DNA of 64,000 bases from Pseudeuparius sepicola (GCA_963920635.1 OY987302.1:30355278-30419277); one strand, 5' to 3'. Shown: positions 22,031 through 33,025, counted from the first letter of the stretch. Translations and numbers: made by a program. The notes: generated from the sequence alone by a model not told the origin.

Positions 22031-22728
22031 TCATGTTGGTCCATTGTTGAAGTTAATATATAGAGAAAGAGCAGGATGATGAGAGTTCTCATTTATAAAT
22101 AGATCTATTGAATTAGAGACAACAATCTCGCCAAGACCCCTCAGAAAGATTAAGTCTAAAATGCGGTTATCATTCTTTATCAAATTAATCTGAGAAAGAT
22201 TGAGTATAGTTGAGAGATTTATGAGACTTGCTGCCTGTGCATCACTGCAGAAAATTAGAATATCCTGGGGCATTAAAATCTCCCAAAAAATTTTGCTATC
22301 ATAAATGATATTAATAGAAAAAATGAAGTCAAAAGAGTTTCGATGTCGCGCACTGATACAGGAGGGGGCAAATACAGAGCTAAAACAATAAATGAGGAGT
22401 GTCCTTTGCAGACCTTAACCGCCGCTATATCCAAAAAAGGTAGCGCAGTGCTGGCCGGTAACATAATCCGCTGACATTGGAATGACTTGTAAACAACCAA
22501 CAAAACACCAGCCCCTCTTTTCACATCAACTAGTGCATGGTCTCTATTTTTATGCAACACTGTGTATTTATCCGAAAACAGTTCATTGTCGTAGATCGAA
22601 GACGTAAGCCACGTCTCAGAAAACTCAAGAATCTCGTAGACGCAACTGCATGATGCCTGGAGCAGATCATCAACTTTCCTCCTTAACCCACCAACATTTT
22701 GGTAATACACAGATACATAGTGACTCAC
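22031..22728 (-). pseudogene. LINE endonuclease (Jockey/CR1-type), fragment
   Basis: Minus-strand frames 22273-22728 and 22031-22273 encode an apurinic-type endonuclease of a non-LTR retrotransposon, which nicks target DNA to prime reverse transcription. Motifs: YYQNVGGLR at the N-terminus, FSETWL with the catalytic Glu, ALYLPPP, a decayed GDFNAPG equivalent near the frame join, DLIF and a SHHPAL equivalent of the SDHxP motif. The frames join through a frameshift at 22273. No RT follows; the fragment stops near 22031. Confidence 0.8.
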
Positions 22729-22791
22729 GTTTAGGATGGTTTGGTGATAGTCTACTTTTTATTAACTGATCTGAGCCGACCTCTCACATCA

Positions 22792-23440
22792 TTAAATTTT
22801 ACTGACTGGGACGCTCCAGGGGTTCTTCGGTGTCACATTACTAGGGATACGAACAGCACCCTTCGGAGGATGATTATTCTCATTGTCAGCAATAGCAAAC
22901 ACTGACTTTGCAGAACCTAATGATGCATCAGCAGAACTTGAACTTCGGCGGCGCGGACTAGCTGGAGCGCAACCGAGACTCATCATCCTCACTCGGTATT
23001 GCGGTATCAAAATCGGTTTTCACAGTCAGCTCATCAGACGTATATACTTCATCACCGATACACAGTTTAAAATTTCGAATGTAAGCTTTTAGATTTTTTT
23101 GCAGGTTAGTTTCAAATTGGCAACTAGTATTTTGTTGGTTTCCCTATCCTTTTTACAAAAATCGATTGCAATAAATATGGGTTTGCCTTTTAGCTTTTTT
23201 GCGTTTTTAAGAATCTATGGTTTTGTTAGGTAGGAGACAAATTCTATGACTAAAGGCCTATTAACTTGGAACGAGGCACCGGCAAAATACACAACACTGA
23301 TCGTGCCCGCATCGATTTGAACATCGAGAAGATCATGCAATTTTGAAATAATCCAATTACGAAGTTCGAAGCCATCACAATTTACCCCGAAGATAGCAAT
23401 ATTATTTTTCCTTCCTTTTCGTTCCTACTCTCAGATTCTA
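22792..23440 (-). pseudogene. LINE ORF1 remnant
   Basis: Upstream of the endonuclease on the minus strand, 23440-23230 reads NNIAIFGV then a Leu/Ile-rich region typical of the C-terminal part of Jockey/CR1-type ORF1 proteins, which bind element RNA. 23010-22792 is a Ser/Arg/Pro-rich tail (ASPRRRSSSSADAS). Stops and frame changes interrupt it. It belongs with the endonuclease at 22031-22728 as one 5'-truncated LINE copy. Confidence 0.6.
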
Positions 23441-23774
23441 AGTTGGAAACAGTATTGTTAAATAATTCTAATTTCATCATAAACTACATAAAGAAAAAGC
23501 CAAATTTTGAGAACACTACAGTTCAAGCAAAAGAAATTCCTTCAGATGAAGGGCGCCTAAAGCGTTTTGTAGTCACGGCTCCATTAAACTTTAAAGACCA
23601 AATGTATGATTCTAACTTTTAGCCTGAAAATGTGGGTATAAAAAGATTTGACTTCAAACAGCACAAAGACATTTTCCAAGCAGGAGTAGATTTTTTATAA
23701 ATAAGAGCCAACCCCACAGTACATATGATATACCCCAATTAAAGACAAACAATGGAATAGGATTAAAGAACACC

Positions 23775-24512
23775 TTGCATTCACAGAACAAAACCATCAA
23801 AATTCTTCACCAAAATGTGCAATGTATCACTACTGCCTTTTGTGCTCTAGAAGTCATAATAGAGGAGGAGAAGCCACAGTTGGTTTGTGTTACGGAACAC
23901 TGGCAAACAGAAGACACCATAAATCTGTATGTTCCTAAACAATACAAGCTCATTTCTAGCTTTTGCAGAGGACCAGCCAAGCATGGGGGTGCCGCAATTT
24001 ATGCAAAAAAGGAGATAAACTGTCTGCCAAGAGATGATCTTTTGAAATTGATCGAACCGTTCTACGTAGACTGTACCGCCATTCAAGTATTGATTGGGAA
24101 AGTGTGGTGTATAGTTGTTTGTATATACCGCCCGCCTAATAATACAAGACAAAAATTAGATAACTTTTGCAATATTTTAAATTCATTATGTCAAAAAAAT
24201 CTATTCAGAAAATATGTATCCTGTCTTAGTAGGAAATTTTAATGTAAATCTAATTGAATACTCCAATTTCAAAATGGAATTGTTAAATATTGTAGAGTCC
24301 TTCGGGCTCTTTCCTACTATTAGTGAACCAACAAGAATCACCAACAGATCTCAGAGTTGTATCGATAACTTTTTCGTACCTAATCATTGGGTCTGCAAAT
24401 CGTCTATTATAATGGGGCATAATTCGGATCATACAGCACAACTTTTGGAACTGCTAGACACTTTTAGCAACACAAATTACTGTGCCGTTAAAAGAAATTT
24501 TAGTAAAAGTAA
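23775..24512 (+). pseudogene. LINE ORF2 endonuclease domain
   Basis: Two overlapping plus frames (23775-24242 and 24214-24512). Endonuclease motifs in order: LHQNVQC, VTEHW with the catalytic Glu, IYRPPNN, VGNFNVNL (the usual GDFN has lost its Asp), SCIDNFF and HNSDHT with the catalytic His pair. The frameshift lies near 24230. The frame runs into the LTR at 24513 where the gypsy element inserted and resumes at 30823. Confidence 0.85.
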
Positions 24513-24721
24513 TGTAGCTATTGATTGGTTGGTTGTCGAATAATCACTCCATATTTCCCAAATTACTCTCGTATATTCTTATATGTGTACATGTTGACTG
24601 ATATAACTATAATGCTACATATGCCTAGCTAATAAGCCCGATGACCCCAATATGATGGGTCAGCAGTATTTAAGTATACACTATTCTACTTACTTACAAA
24701 TCATAACAAACTACTGCTACA
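24513..24721 (-). repeat. 3' LTR of the Ty3/gypsy element
   Basis: Identical to 30614-30822 except for one base: CAAATTACTCTC here against CAAATTCCTCTC there. Starts TGTAGC and ends GCTACA. Confidence 0.95.
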
Positions 24722-24733
24722 CCTCTCCCTTTG
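24722..24733 (-). other. Polypurine tract
   Basis: On the minus strand AAAGGGAGAGG lies directly against the 3' LTR, the usual primer for plus-strand DNA synthesis. From 24734 to 25055 is the 3' untranslated part with no gene. Confidence 0.8.
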
Positions 24734-25055
24734 GAAAGAATGGACCCCATTCTGGCCAGTAATGGGGAACATTCTGTAAATCTAACCAGAAATGTATTAT
24801 TAAAACTTAAAACAAATTCAAGATGCAGCAGCAATTTAAATAATTTATAATTTACCAAATAGACAAAACACAAAACCTATTGTATAAAGACTAACCTACG
24901 CTATACTATCATGACCTTAACCTAGTGATACCTGATACCTAGTAAAGCGCGCGCTCTAGAGTTATTTAATACCTAAGCACATTATTCGTATTCGTAATAC
25001 TATGAGATAATAATAAACATAACAGTAAACAAATAAGTAGAAAGTAGGTAACAAA

Positions 25056-28000
25056 TTAAGCAGAATTATATGGTTGAATTCTATTTTTATGAATGATAAT
25101 TTGTTTACCATCTTTGTCTAACAATTTACAATTAACTCCCTCGGTAGTTACAACAACAAAAGGTCCACGATACCAAGGATCAAACTTAGTTCTGTTTTCA
25201 TTAGAGATTGTTACTTTATCTCCCGGTTTTAATCTTGATTCCTCAGTCTTTTCGTCGTACCTTTGCTTTCGTTTTAATTTGGCTTGTTGTAAATATTTTG
25301 CTGTTTGGTTGTGGGCTAGTTGTAGTCTATAGCGTAATTCCTGATCGTACGCTTCGAGGTTATATAAAGGTTCAACCCTTGACCCAAGTAGAGTCTCAGG
25401 CAGTTTTACCTTCTTGCCAAATATCAATTCGAAAGGAGTGTAGTTATGGTATGAGCTGGGAGTAGTATTGTAACAAAATGTATAATATTTTACCCAATTT
25501 TCCCAATCTCCTGGTGAATCATTTATATACATTCTGATATACTCATTGAATACTCGATGATTTCTTTCGCAACCACCTATTGTTTGACTGTGGTACGGTG
25601 TGGACGTTTTATGAGTAATCTTCAGCAACTTACACATATTTTCGAATAGTTGATTTTTATATTCCGTTCCCATGTCGGTTCTTATTTCAGCCATAGGACC
25701 ATATATCAGAATAAAATTTTCTACTATAGCCTTTGCTACTGTTGCCGCCGATTTATCTGGTATAGGAATTATAACAACATATTTGGTCAGCTCACACTGA
25801 ATTGTTACAGCGTATGCGTTGCCATTATTACTTTTCATGAACGGTCCGATAGTATCAATTGAAACGATGTCAAACGATACCTGTGGTGTTGGGGTAATTA
25901 CCATAGGTTCTTTAGTTCTTATTTTTATCTTATTTAGTTGACATTGTTGACAGTTCTTTACATAATTAGCTACGTCACGGGACATATTTTTCCATTTGTA
26001 GTACATTCCTAATCTTTTCAGAAGACGCTTTTGTCCGCAATGTCCGCCAGTTATTGGATCATCATGAAATTTTGAAACTAGTTTCTTTTTCTCCTCCTGT
26101 TGGGTGACTAATGTCGGTTCATCATATATAATAATATTTAGCGATTTTAATATATTTTGCCCTTTTTCTTTGAATTCTTCTTTGGTGCACCATTGAAATA
26201 TTTCACTATCCATTCTTAATTTTACAGACTTAAAACCACTATCATTCGCTATAGTTTGAAGCTGAGACATTATGTCCTCTAATGGAATAATGCCATTAAT
26301 GATTGTGATTGTCTTTTGAGCGCTCACTCTTTTTTTATATACCAACATTATCCTTAGACTTGCTGGTTTTATTTGAATAATTAATGTAGGAATTTTAAGT
26401 AATTCACTTCCTTTGCTTAGAGATTCATAAACTTTGCAACTGGGTGGTGATGTAATATTTTCACCATTTTCTGTTTTATTTTCGACTTTTCGAGTCATAG
26501 AACGCGTTACTGCCAAAATTTGAGCAGCGTTTCTATGAATATCCTTTAATTCGTTTATACTTATTCGTGATAATGCATCTGCGCCGACATTTTGTTTACC
26601 TTTTATGTACTCTACCTCAAAAGAAAATTCTTCAAGGTCTAAACGCATTCTTGTTAGCTTAGATGCTGGGTTTTTCATAGCAAATAAATATACTAACGGC
26701 TTGTGATCTGATCTTACTAAAAATGTTGTCCCATATAGGTATGGCCGAAAGTAGGTAATCGCCCAATGAATTGCCGCCAATTCTTTTTCTATGGTAGATT
26801 TGTGGCTTTCTCCTTTAGTGAATGAGCGGGATGCATATGCAATTGGTAGGTCATTACCGTCAAAATCTTGCGATAAAATTGCTCCGCACGCTTCCTTAGA
26901 CGCGTCTGTTGTTAGGATGAACTGCTTGCTAAAATCCGGGTATTGAAGGATCTTTGGACTTATCAGTGATCTTTTTAGTATTTCAAATGACATTTGACAT
27001 TCATCTGTCCATGAAAATGTAGATTTTTTCCTAGTTAATCTATTAAGTGGAGCGCTGATCTCAGCAAAATTAGGTATAAATCTCCTGTAATAATTACAAA
27101 AAGCTACAAAACGTTTCACAGCGTCAGCATTTACTGGTACTGGATAACTATCTATGATGTCGTATTTTGAATCATCTGGAAGGATTCCTTTATCCGTGAT
27201 TTTATGACCCAAATATGTCACTTCTTTGTGAAAAAAACGACACTTTGTCGGATTTAATTTTAAATTAAATTTTCTACATGTTTCGAAAACTTTTCGCAGA
27301 TTATCTAAATGATGTTTTTCTGAGCATCCTATTACTATCAGGTCGTCCATGTATAAAAAAGCTCGTTCGGGTGTGACACCTGCAAAAGCCATTGTCATCA
27401 TTCTCTGAAAGCTATTGGGGCTAACTGCTAATCCAAATGGTAATCGGTTGAATCGAAATGATCCCTTGTCGGTACTGAAAGATGTGGGATCTCTGGAATC
27501 TTTTTCCAGAGGAATCTGGTGAAAACCGGAAATTAAATCTAACACGGAGAACCATTTAGCCCTTCCAAGTTGGTCTAATATGTCGTCAATTCTTGGAAGT
27601 GGAAACTTATCTGCTACCAGTTTTTTATTCAATTGTCTAAAGTCTATGACTAGACGCCATCTCTTGTCGCCATTCTCCGACTTTTTTGGTACTAATAGGA
27701 CAGGGTTATTGTATTCCGAACATGACGGTTCTATGATATCGTTCTGAAGCATATTATCTACCTGACGATCAATTTCTTCTTTCTGTGTTTTTGGAATTCT
27801 ATAGTTCTTAATATACACCGGAGTCCTGTCTAGAAGTTTAAGTTTTTGTGAATAAAAATTGTTAGTTGTAATTTTTTGGTCTTTTAATGCAAAAATGTCT
27901 TCAAACTCACTGCAGAGATTTAGTACATCGTCTTTCACAAACGTGGGTATATTTTGATTTAATTCTGACAATAAATTCGATTTTTTATTAATCCTTTCAT

Positions 28001-28607
28001 TTGTAATGGTATAGATGTTATACATATCTAAATTTACAGTGTCAACTTGTGGTTCGGTTATTCGCACAGTTTCGAAATTTGTGTTTATAATCTGCACAAA
28101 TGGAGAGTGTTTTGATACTATTGACCTTGCGATAAACACACCTGGTGCTATTTGTTTATTTAGCACCACGACGTCCTGACTAATGTTTTTTAATTTGCTT
28201 AGTTGTCTAACTATTTCGCATCGAGGTGGAATAATTAAAACGTCTTTTTCTGGACTGTCGTAAATAGGAATAGATATTTCTCCATGGTTGAATTTTAGTG
28301 TCATAGTCCAATAATCGTAATCCAGTAAACATCTGTACTTTTTTATAAAGTCTTTGCCTAATATTGCATCTGTAGGAATAGGAAAATGTCCATCTACAAC
28401 TTGGAAAGAATGTTTTATAACACAGTCATCTATAAAAATGTTTGTGGATGTGGAACCAAGGGATTTGGTTATTCCATTCGTAATTCCTTTAAGAATGCTT
28501 GCGTTATATGAATGAACTAACTGATTTGAATTGATCTTATTTCTTTTAAAAATTGATACGTCTGCGCCTGTGTCTACCAGAAAAGTTATTGTTTCACTGC
28601 CGGTCAT
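25056..28607 (-). CDS. pol: Ty3/gypsy Pol polyprotein
   Basis: An 1183-codon open frame. Protease with FLVDTGADVS at residues about 9-18. Reverse transcriptase about 270-460 with RLVIDFRQLN, FSVLDLISGFHQI and YMDD at 419-422. RNase H about 560-690 with TTDASKEACGA, EKELAAI and RSDHKPL. A GADALSR motif marks its end. Integrase has an HHCC finger about 840-890 (GGHCGQKRLL, CQQCQLNK) and a D-D-E core (SIDTIGPF, RTDMGTEY, GGCERNHRVF) about 915-1015. A C-terminal GPFVVV-type module follows. All catalytic residues are present. The first Met may not be the real start, since Pol is probably made by frameshifting from gag. Confidence 0.95.
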   Translation of the reverse strand: MTGSETITFLVDTGADVSIFKRNKINSNQLVHSYNASILKGITNGITKSLGSTSTNIFIDDCVIKHSFQVVDGHFPIPTDAILGKDFIKKYRCLLDYDYWTMTLKFNHGEISIPIYDSPEKDVLIIPPRCEIVRQLSKLKNISQDVVVLNKQIAPGVFIARSIVSKHSPFVQIINTNFETVRITEPQVDTVNLDMYNIYTITNERINKKSNLLSELNQNIPTFVKDDVLNLCSEFEDIFALKDQKITTNNFYSQKLKLLDRTPVYIKNYRIPKTQKEEIDRQVDNMLQNDIIEPSCSEYNNPVLLVPKKSENGDKRWRLVIDFRQLNKKLVADKFPLPRIDDILDQLGRAKWFSVLDLISGFHQIPLEKDSRDPTSFSTDKGSFRFNRLPFGLAVSPNSFQRMMTMAFAGVTPERAFLYMDDLIVIGCSEKHHLDNLRKVFETCRKFNLKLNPTKCRFFHKEVTYLGHKITDKGILPDDSKYDIIDSYPVPVNADAVKRFVAFCNYYRRFIPNFAEISAPLNRLTRKKSTFSWTDECQMSFEILKRSLISPKILQYPDFSKQFILTTDASKEACGAILSQDFDGNDLPIAYASRSFTKGESHKSTIEKELAAIHWAITYFRPYLYGTTFLVRSDHKPLVYLFAMKNPASKLTRMRLDLEEFSFEVEYIKGKQNVGADALSRISINELKDIHRNAAQILAVTRSMTRKVENKTENGENITSPPSCKVYESLSKGSELLKIPTLIIQIKPASLRIMLVYKKRVSAQKTITIINGIIPLEDIMSQLQTIANDSGFKSVKLRMDSEIFQWCTKEEFKEKGQNILKSLNIIIYDEPTLVTQQEEKKKLVSKFHDDPITGGHCGQKRLLKRLGMYYKWKNMSRDVANYVKNCQQCQLNKIKIRTKEPMVITPTPQVSFDIVSIDTIGPFMKSNNGNAYAVTIQCELTKYVVIIPIPDKSAATVAKAIVENFILIYGPMAEIRTDMGTEYKNQLFENMCKLLKITHKTSTPYHSQTIGGCERNHRVFNEYIRMYINDSPGDWENWVKYYTFCYNTTPSSYHNYTPFELIFGKKVKLPETLLGSRVEPLYNLEAYDQELRYRLQLAHNQTAKYLQQAKLKRKQRYDEKTEESRLKPGDKVTISNENRTKFDPWYRGPFVVVTTEGVNCKLLDKDGKQIIIHKNRIQPYNSA

Positions 28608-28660
28608 TTCTGTTCTAAGAATAACAAAATTTGAAAATGTGAGATCGAAATGAAAAATTT

Positions 28661-29911
28661 TTACGACATTTCCCCCAACGACTGGGGGTTCTGTCCGTTT
28701 CCCGAATTTTGACGTTCGTTTTCTGTCTCCTGTCGATTGGTGTACGTTCGGACATATCTTTGGTTTCCTCGATTATAATTATTTTGTCCATATCCTCTAC
28801 TACCTCTATTCTTATAACTGTAGGTCCTTGTCTGATCATTCGTACCATTTCGGTAATATCCTCGATTTTGATTTTGCCGTCCATTATTATGGTAATTGTA
28901 ATTTGGCGTTTGTCCTCTACCGCGTCCACGTCCACGGTAGTTAGAATTTCCTCTAGTATGAGTGTAAAAAATATTTGTTGTTGGTGGATCACTTCCGGTA
29001 CTAACATTCACAAACTTTGTGAGCGCTTCTTGGCTCGTTGAAAATGTACCAGCCTCCATTATGAAGCGTACTCTTTCCGAGCTGGCATTTTTACTTAGAG
29101 CCCTTACTGCTGTATCAGTGACATAACCAGATGCTACCGTAGGAGGGACTCCTTCAGCAATATATGCTCTTTTCAATGACGAAGTTAGGGCTTCTACCTC
29201 CGCCGCATATTTTGCCGCTTCCTTGGCGTTTTGCCGTAGCGCTAATAATTTTGCTGTGACTAACTTTGAGCTTTCCCTTTTTATGCCCTCTCGTAATTTT
29301 GTGACAATTGTTTCCAAATCATCGTCATCACTAATCAAATCACGTGCTTTCCCCGTTAATTTAGTTTTAACGAAAGCTACAGAATTTTCTGCATGTCCAT
29401 TAGAATTCGCCTTTAACAGGGACAATGCATTAAGGAACGCTTGCAATTTGTCCACTTCGCCGTCGAAACTATTTGGAAGAATTCGACTTGCAAAATTAAA
29501 AAATTCCGCTGCTGTCATAGCCATATTGTCTTTGAGTTCAGGCGAGCTAGATTTTAGAGAATCAAAATTTTCCTGAACGTTGCTATTAGTGTCCTCTTTC
29601 TCTACAATTTGTTCCAAGGATACCTCTGGTATTTCGTAATTGACGTCCAATACATTGAAAGATTTTACAACCTTATCCTTAATAAAAATATAAATTTGGT
29701 TCACAACAGCACGCTGACTTTCATTTAAAATTGGCCAAAAATTTCCTATCAATTTAACCGTTTTATTATACCGTTGGAGTAACTCATCTCTAACTTCATC
29801 TCTAACCGATTGACCCTTAGGTACCTCTTTTTTTAAAACTCTTTTTGATATTGTTACAACCTCGGTTTTTATATCATTTAAAATTTGTTCCAATTCTGCC
29901 CAACGTATCAT
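28661..29911 (-). CDS. gag: Ty3/gypsy Gag with RGG-rich tail
   Basis: A 416-codon frame starting MIRWAELEQIL. The capsid-like region (about 135-290) has FFNFASRILPNSFDGEVDKL and FVKTKLTGKARDLI, a pattern of mdg1/412-type Gag. Residues about 325-400 are Arg/Gly/Tyr/Asn-rich with RGRGRGRGQ and no CCHC knuckle, so RNA binding is probably by the RG-rich tail. It ends just upstream of pol in another frame, consistent with frameshift expression. Confidence 0.9.
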   Translation of the reverse strand: MIRWAELEQILNDIKTEVVTISKRVLKKEVPKGQSVRDEVRDELLQRYNKTVKLIGNFWPILNESQRAVVNQIYIFIKDKVVKSFNVLDVNYEIPEVSLEQIVEKEDTNSNVQENFDSLKSSSPELKDNMAMTAAEFFNFASRILPNSFDGEVDKLQAFLNALSLLKANSNGHAENSVAFVKTKLTGKARDLISDDDDLETIVTKLREGIKRESSKLVTAKLLALRQNAKEAAKYAAEVEALTSSLKRAYIAEGVPPTVASGYVTDTAVRALSKNASSERVRFIMEAGTFSTSQEALTKFVNVSTGSDPPTTNIFYTHTRGNSNYRGRGRGRGQTPNYNYHNNGRQNQNRGYYRNGTNDQTRTYSYKNRGSRGYGQNNYNRGNQRYVRTYTNRQETENERQNSGNGQNPQSLGEMS

Positions 29912-30254
29912 TAAATAATAAAAATATATATACCCAAATTAACATATACAAATTTACAATATTAGCAGTATAATGTTTAAATAATATGGCCTATTAAAAA
30001 TTGCCGATGCCTAACAAAAAGAACATAAAGTTTATAAAGCGCTTGCTATTGCAATTGAAAAAAAAAAAACGCTAATATTGCTTACTGTTGCTGTCCATTG
30101 AACGTTGGCCTGGTGCCGCTGCGGTCAACCACCTACATAAAGGTTGATGCACAAAACCACACTTTCACAACTCACAACACCACATCTTAACTTTTACGCC
30201 GTAAAAATTTCCACTTTGTCGTATAATCCAAAACTAGATTGTCCGTTGCTTCCA

Positions 30255-30494
30255 TTACGCTACATCCATGGCCAGAGTTTCCAGCATTCTGCTCTTGCCC
30301 AACTCCTTCTTGAGTCCTCTGCGGTAAGCTCTCCTTATCTGTAGAATTACCATTACCACTACAGCTATCGTTATTACGTACATTAAAATATGTAAATCAA
30401 GTGGCACATTCACTGCTTTCTCCTGCACAATAAAATTTGAGTTTACCACCCCAGTGTCGGTAACCTCGGCTTCCTTCGATACCGTTTTACCCAT
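30255..30494 (-). CDS. Small ORF ahead of gag: acylated membrane protein?
   Basis: A 79-codon frame between the 5' LTR and gag. It starts MGKTVSK, which fits the N-myristoylation pattern (Gly2, Ser6, Lys7). A hydrophobic segment follows at about residues 36-53 (MYVITIAVVVMVILQI), then a basic stretch RRAYRRGLKKELGK. This predicts a small membrane-anchored protein. It is fully open in a young element, which argues for function. I cannot name it. Short ORFs before gag are known in mdg1/412-type elements; a link is inference. The 29912-30254 stretch between it and gag is leader with no other gene. Confidence 0.6.
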   Translation of the reverse strand: MGKTVSKEAEVTDTGVVNSNFIVQEKAVNVPLDLHILMYVITIAVVVMVILQIRRAYRRGLKKELGKSRMLETLAMDVA

Positions 30495-30539
30495 GATGCC
30501 TCATTTCAGTGATCCATTAACAGCATCCATTACCATTGG

Positions 30540-30613
30540 CAGTTCGCCGGGTTTCGCAGGGCTGGCAGGGTTGGCAGGGTTTCGCAGGGCTGGCACGGTT
30601 GGCAGGATCGCCA
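30540..30613 (-). other. tRNA-Arg primer site and GC-rich mini-repeats
   Basis: TGGCAGGATCGCCA at 30600-30613 is identical to the 3' end (with CCA) of insect tRNA-Arg(ACG) as I know it, so the minus strand carries the primer site directly next to the 5' LTR. The adjoining 30540-30600 is a tandem of CGCAGGGCTGGCAGGGTTGG-like units, much more GC-rich than the rest. Confidence 0.8.
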
Positions 30614-30822
30614 TGTAGCTATTGATTGGTTGGTTGTCGAATAATCACTCCATATTTCCCAAATTCCTCTCGTATATTCTTATATGTGTACATGTTGACT
30701 GATATAACTATAATGCTACATATGCCTAGCTAATAAGCCCGATGACCCCAATATGATGGGTCAGCAGTATTTAAGTATACACTATTCTACTTACTTACAA
30801 ATCATAACAAACTACTGCTACA
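30614..30822 (-). repeat. 5' LTR of the Ty3/gypsy element
   Basis: Partner of 24513-24721. A TATTTAAGTATA-type TATA box on the plus reading is at about 30768; on the transcribed minus strand AGTATACTTAAATAC occurs at the same place. Confidence 0.95.
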
Positions 30823-30826
30823 GTAA

Positions 30827-32957
30827 TATATCCCATTTCATTGCACATCTAACTACAGAAAATTGGCTCCCTGTATACGATAGCGAAAATTGTAATGAGA
30901 AATGGTTGGCATTTAAGGATATATTTGGGTATTATTTTGAGCTATATTTCCCATACACTAAGATGTACTTCGGAAGGAAATTAGATTCTTATTGGAAGTC
31001 AGATGAAATCAAAGAGTGGAAGTCAAAATTAGATTTATTTTTCGTTTTGGGTAAGTACTTTCCAGAAGCTAACAATTTATATAAACAAATAAAAAAAGAT
31101 TATGACACATTTTCACGTGAAGCAAAATCAAAATGTTTATGAAATCGCATACAAGAGTCTGATAATAAAAGTAAAGTGACATGGCAAATTATAAATGAGT
31201 TAACCAATAAAACCAACTCTAACAAAACACTGCCTATGGGTAATACAAGACTAATCGCTGAAAATTTTAATAAGTTTTTTAGTGATATGTCTCATTCTGA
31301 TACGGAATCTCGACCAAATCATATTCATAACATCAACATATCGAGCAACACTAAATCAATCTACTTAAATCCTATATCGGAAAATGAAATCTTAGAAATT
31401 GCAAAGAATCTCAAAAGCAAAAAATCCTCAGGAATAGATGAAGTGCCAATTTTTCTATTAAAAAAGTGCATTCATCAAATAGTCACTCCTCTAACCAATA
31501 TATTAAATTGTTCGCTAAGAGACGGTATTTACCCGGAAGATCTAAAGGAGGCTAAAATTGTCCCAATATATAAAAAGGGTGATTCTAATGTAATTCAAAA
31601 TTATCGACCCATAAGTTTATTGTCTGCTTTTTCCAAATTTTTCGAAAAAGTAATCCATAACAGAGTTATCGCCTTCTTCAAAGAAAGTCACTTGTTCGCA
31701 AATTTCCAACATGGTTTCTGTCAAAATAAGTCAACAAGTACAGCTATATTCGAATATGTAAATGAACTACTAAGAGGCTTTGAAAAGGGGGAGATAGTGG
31801 AAGGCATTTTCTTAGACCTGAGTAAGGCCTTGACTGTCTCAGCCATACAGCTGCACAAGTTATACCAATATGGAATACGGGGCCCTGCTCATTTGTGGTT
31901 TTCAAGTTATCTGAAAGACAGACAACAGAGAGTGGAGCTTGTCGTTTCCAATGTTTCCATACTTTCGGAAAAACGAAAAATGTCTATAGGAGTACCCCAG
32001 GGCAGTATTTTGGGCCCTCTTTATTTATAATATTCCTCAATGATTTACCATCGACATTACTTGGATCTCAAAGTACGCTAATCAACTACGCAGATGATAC
32101 AAATATAATATTGAAAGCAAATAATCTTGAAGGAATTACGGATATTAGAAACTGTCAATTTAATGAATTGTCAAATTGGTTTAGAAGCAATCAGCTTCAT
32201 CTAAATAAAGAGAAAACACAATGTCTTTTACATAAAACTCGTAATAATAATATACCTAACATTCCTGATGTAGTTTACCTTCAAAACACGAAAATAAATA
32301 TTGCGGAACACACCGAGTTCCTAGGAATATATATATAGACTCAAACCTAAACTGGAAACCACATATAATGCACTTGAGCAAAAAAAATTGTCAACTTGTT
32401 GTTTCACATTACGGGTACTTGTGAAGTATGCTAACTTTAAAGTTGCAAGAACTGTTTACTTCAGTAACTTTCTTTCTTTAATAAGGTATGGTATAATTTT
32501 CTGGGGCCAGTCTTCTACGATTGATCAAATTTTCAAGATTCAGAAGAGGGCTCTATGGATTATGCTAAAAATGAAATTTAGACAATCTTGCAGAGGAGTG
32601 TTCGCAAAGAATCAATTTCTAACTGTTACGGCTTGCTATATTTACGAATGCATCCTATTCATAAAACGATACCCAAATTATTTCCACTCCGAAATTGCTA
32701 ACCACAGATATAGAAACGGAGAGCACATCACCTATAATTTTCCAGTACACAAGCTAACTAGTACTGAAAAGGGTCCGCATTATGCCTGCATTAAACTGTA
32801 TAGTTGTTTACCAAGAGAGTTGAAAATTCTTAAAAACATCAATAATTTTAAAAATCGTCTATATAAATATCTGTGCAGTATTGAGCCTTATACCTTGGCA
32901 GAATTTTATATGAAGCAACATGATTGCAATGTCAACACTGGTGTAATTACATTGTAA
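30827..32957 (+). pseudogene. LINE ORF2 reverse transcriptase and C-terminal region
   Basis: Continues the endonuclease at 23775-24512. An in-frame TGA lies at 31140. RT motifs follow: AKIVPIYKKGDSN, NYRPISLL, FQHGFCQNKSTSTA, FLDLSKAL (motif A with its Asp), GVPQGSILGP (motif B) and NYADDTNI (motif C). About 25 residues are missing after DLSKA, and frameshifts occur near 32025 and 32340. The C-terminal region has LSLIRYGIIFWG and IFKIQKRALW, as in Jockey and CR1-type LINEs. Not able to make active enzyme. Confidence 0.9.
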
Positions 32958-33025
32958 TCTAGGTGTTTCTCTGTACGACATGTTTCACATTACTGTGCTT
33001 GTATGATATTGTGGAATAAAGTGTT

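Larger units (their letters stand above)
24513..30822 (-). mobile_element. Complete young Ty3/gypsy (mdg1-like) element
   Basis: Two 209-base LTRs (TGTAGC...GCTACA) differ at one position. The 4-base target duplication GTAA is at 24509-24512 and 30823-30826. Inside, on the minus strand: primer site for tRNA-Arg, small membrane-protein ORF, gag, pol with protease, RT, RNase H and integrase, then a polypurine tract next to the 3' LTR. Both large frames are open. This is the only apparently intact element in the window. Confidence 0.95.

Noticed and set aside
24214..24543. LINE endonuclease frame running to 24543
   Set aside because: The last ten codons are LTR sequence of the gypsy insertion; the LINE stops at 24512 and resumes at 30823.
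28709..29041. Hydrophobic plus-strand frame over gag
   Set aside because: A shadow of the Arg/Gly-rich gag coding on the other strand.
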